From: NCED01 sp035493955
Lineage (GTDB): Bacteria; Pseudomonadota; Alphaproteobacteria; Caulobacterales; Caulobacteraceae
Length of the DNA: 64,000 bases
Direction: 5' to 3'
Assembly: GCA_035493955.1 (NCBI GenBank)
Contig: DATJHI010000041.1
Coordinates: forward strand, 62,001 to 126,000
Each line of letters opens with the position of its first letter. Position 1 is the stretch's first letter. The notes under the pieces were generated by a model, which saw only the letters and a list, made by a program, of their open reading frames with translations, searched no databases and had not been told where the DNA came from. Position numbers and translations under genes: made by a program. Positions 63,788-64,000 of this stretch are shown in pieces.

Positions 63788-63975
63788 ATCTCGCCCCGCG
63801 CCGCGTGCCGGAGCAGCCGCAGATAGCCCCAGAGCGGAGCCCACAGCAGCACGCCCATCAAGGCCTCCAGGCCGATCCTCAGCAGGACCTCGGCATTGCG
63901 GCGGCGGTCGACCACGGCCGAGATCGCCCGTCCGGCCGCCGCTCCGAACCAGGCCGAGCCCAGGCCCGCGGCCAT
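63784..63975 (-). CDS. Small membrane protein, unknown
   Basis: 63 residues from ATG 63975, one clear hydrophobic segment (LEALMGVLLWAPLWGYLRLL) flanked by Arg residues. No family recognised. Its stop is the TAG of a CTAG shared with tadA. Nothing can be assigned in the last 25 bases of the window. Confidence 0.55.
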   Translation of the reverse strand: MAAGLGSAWFGAAAGRAISAVVDRRRNAEVLLRIGLEALMGVLLWAPLWGYLRLLRHAARGEI

Positions 63976-64000
63976 ACATGAGCCTATCCCGGGGGTCTGG

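Overview
This 64 kb window is a GC-rich, densely coded stretch of what looks like an alphaproteobacterial chromosome of the family Caulobacteraceae (Caulobacter/Phenylobacterium type). The evidence is a near-canonical CtrA cell-cycle regulator, a TipF-like degenerate EAL protein, a SecA and flagellar FliI/FliJ of the alphaproteobacterial kind, BamF, DUF1178, DUF4170, DUF2093 and TIGR01459 proteins that are typical of the class, and clusters of GANTC sites (the CcrM methylation target) upstream of ctrA. The genus is inference. I see no insertion sequence, prophage, CRISPR array, rRNA operon or replication origin, so this is mostly core genome.

Layout. 1-11.5 kb: the N-terminal half of glnE (cut by the window edge), lysC, ubiG, then a tight reverse operon comF-grxC-nitrilase-DUF1178 facing an NDUFAF5-like methyltransferase, and a reverse operon of a lipoprotein PPIase, argJ and mutT that diverges from secA (11.8-14.6 kb). 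14.6-19.2 kb: a pirin, a small lipoprotein, the queC-queE-queD queuosine operon, cutA, an EF-hand lipoprotein and a tRNA-Met. 19.3-28.7 kb: a glycosyltransferase/asnB pair, proC with neighbours, ubiK and ubiA (with ubiG these serve ubiquinone), an ETF-beta-type lysine methyltransferase and small enzymes.

28.7-43.2 kb: pmbA, an inositol-monophosphatase-family gene, DUF4170, a tyrosine phosphatase, then the lipid A/Kdo run msbA-like, DUF374, waaA, lpxK with start/stop overlaps; then purD, xseA, DUF2093, a stand-alone response regulator, an LpxL-type acyltransferase and trxB. 43.1-47.3 kb is the cell-cycle and motility section: fliI-fliJ diverging from ctrA across a 327-340 bp region with five GANTC sites and repeated TTAACCAC half-sites, a clear terminator after ctrA, then the TipF-like gene. 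47.3-56.6 kb: a HAD protein, MaoC, ribF, a GNAT enzyme, ileS, lspA, bamF and mutL; LspA is the signal peptidase that would mature the several lipoproteins in the window. 56.6-64 kb: a soluble PAS histidine kinase, a 740 bp gene-free and locally AT-rich stretch with two CTGTACAG palindromes, a large TonB-dependent receptor, then rsmD, an RluB-type pseudouridine synthase and tadA.

The observations most worth a second look are the QueD with Tyr where the catalytic Cys is expected, the ctrA/fliI control region, the TipF-like gene directly behind ctrA, and the palindromes in front of the TonB receptor. I did not find a clearly new multi-gene system; functions are assigned by reading motifs, without database searches.
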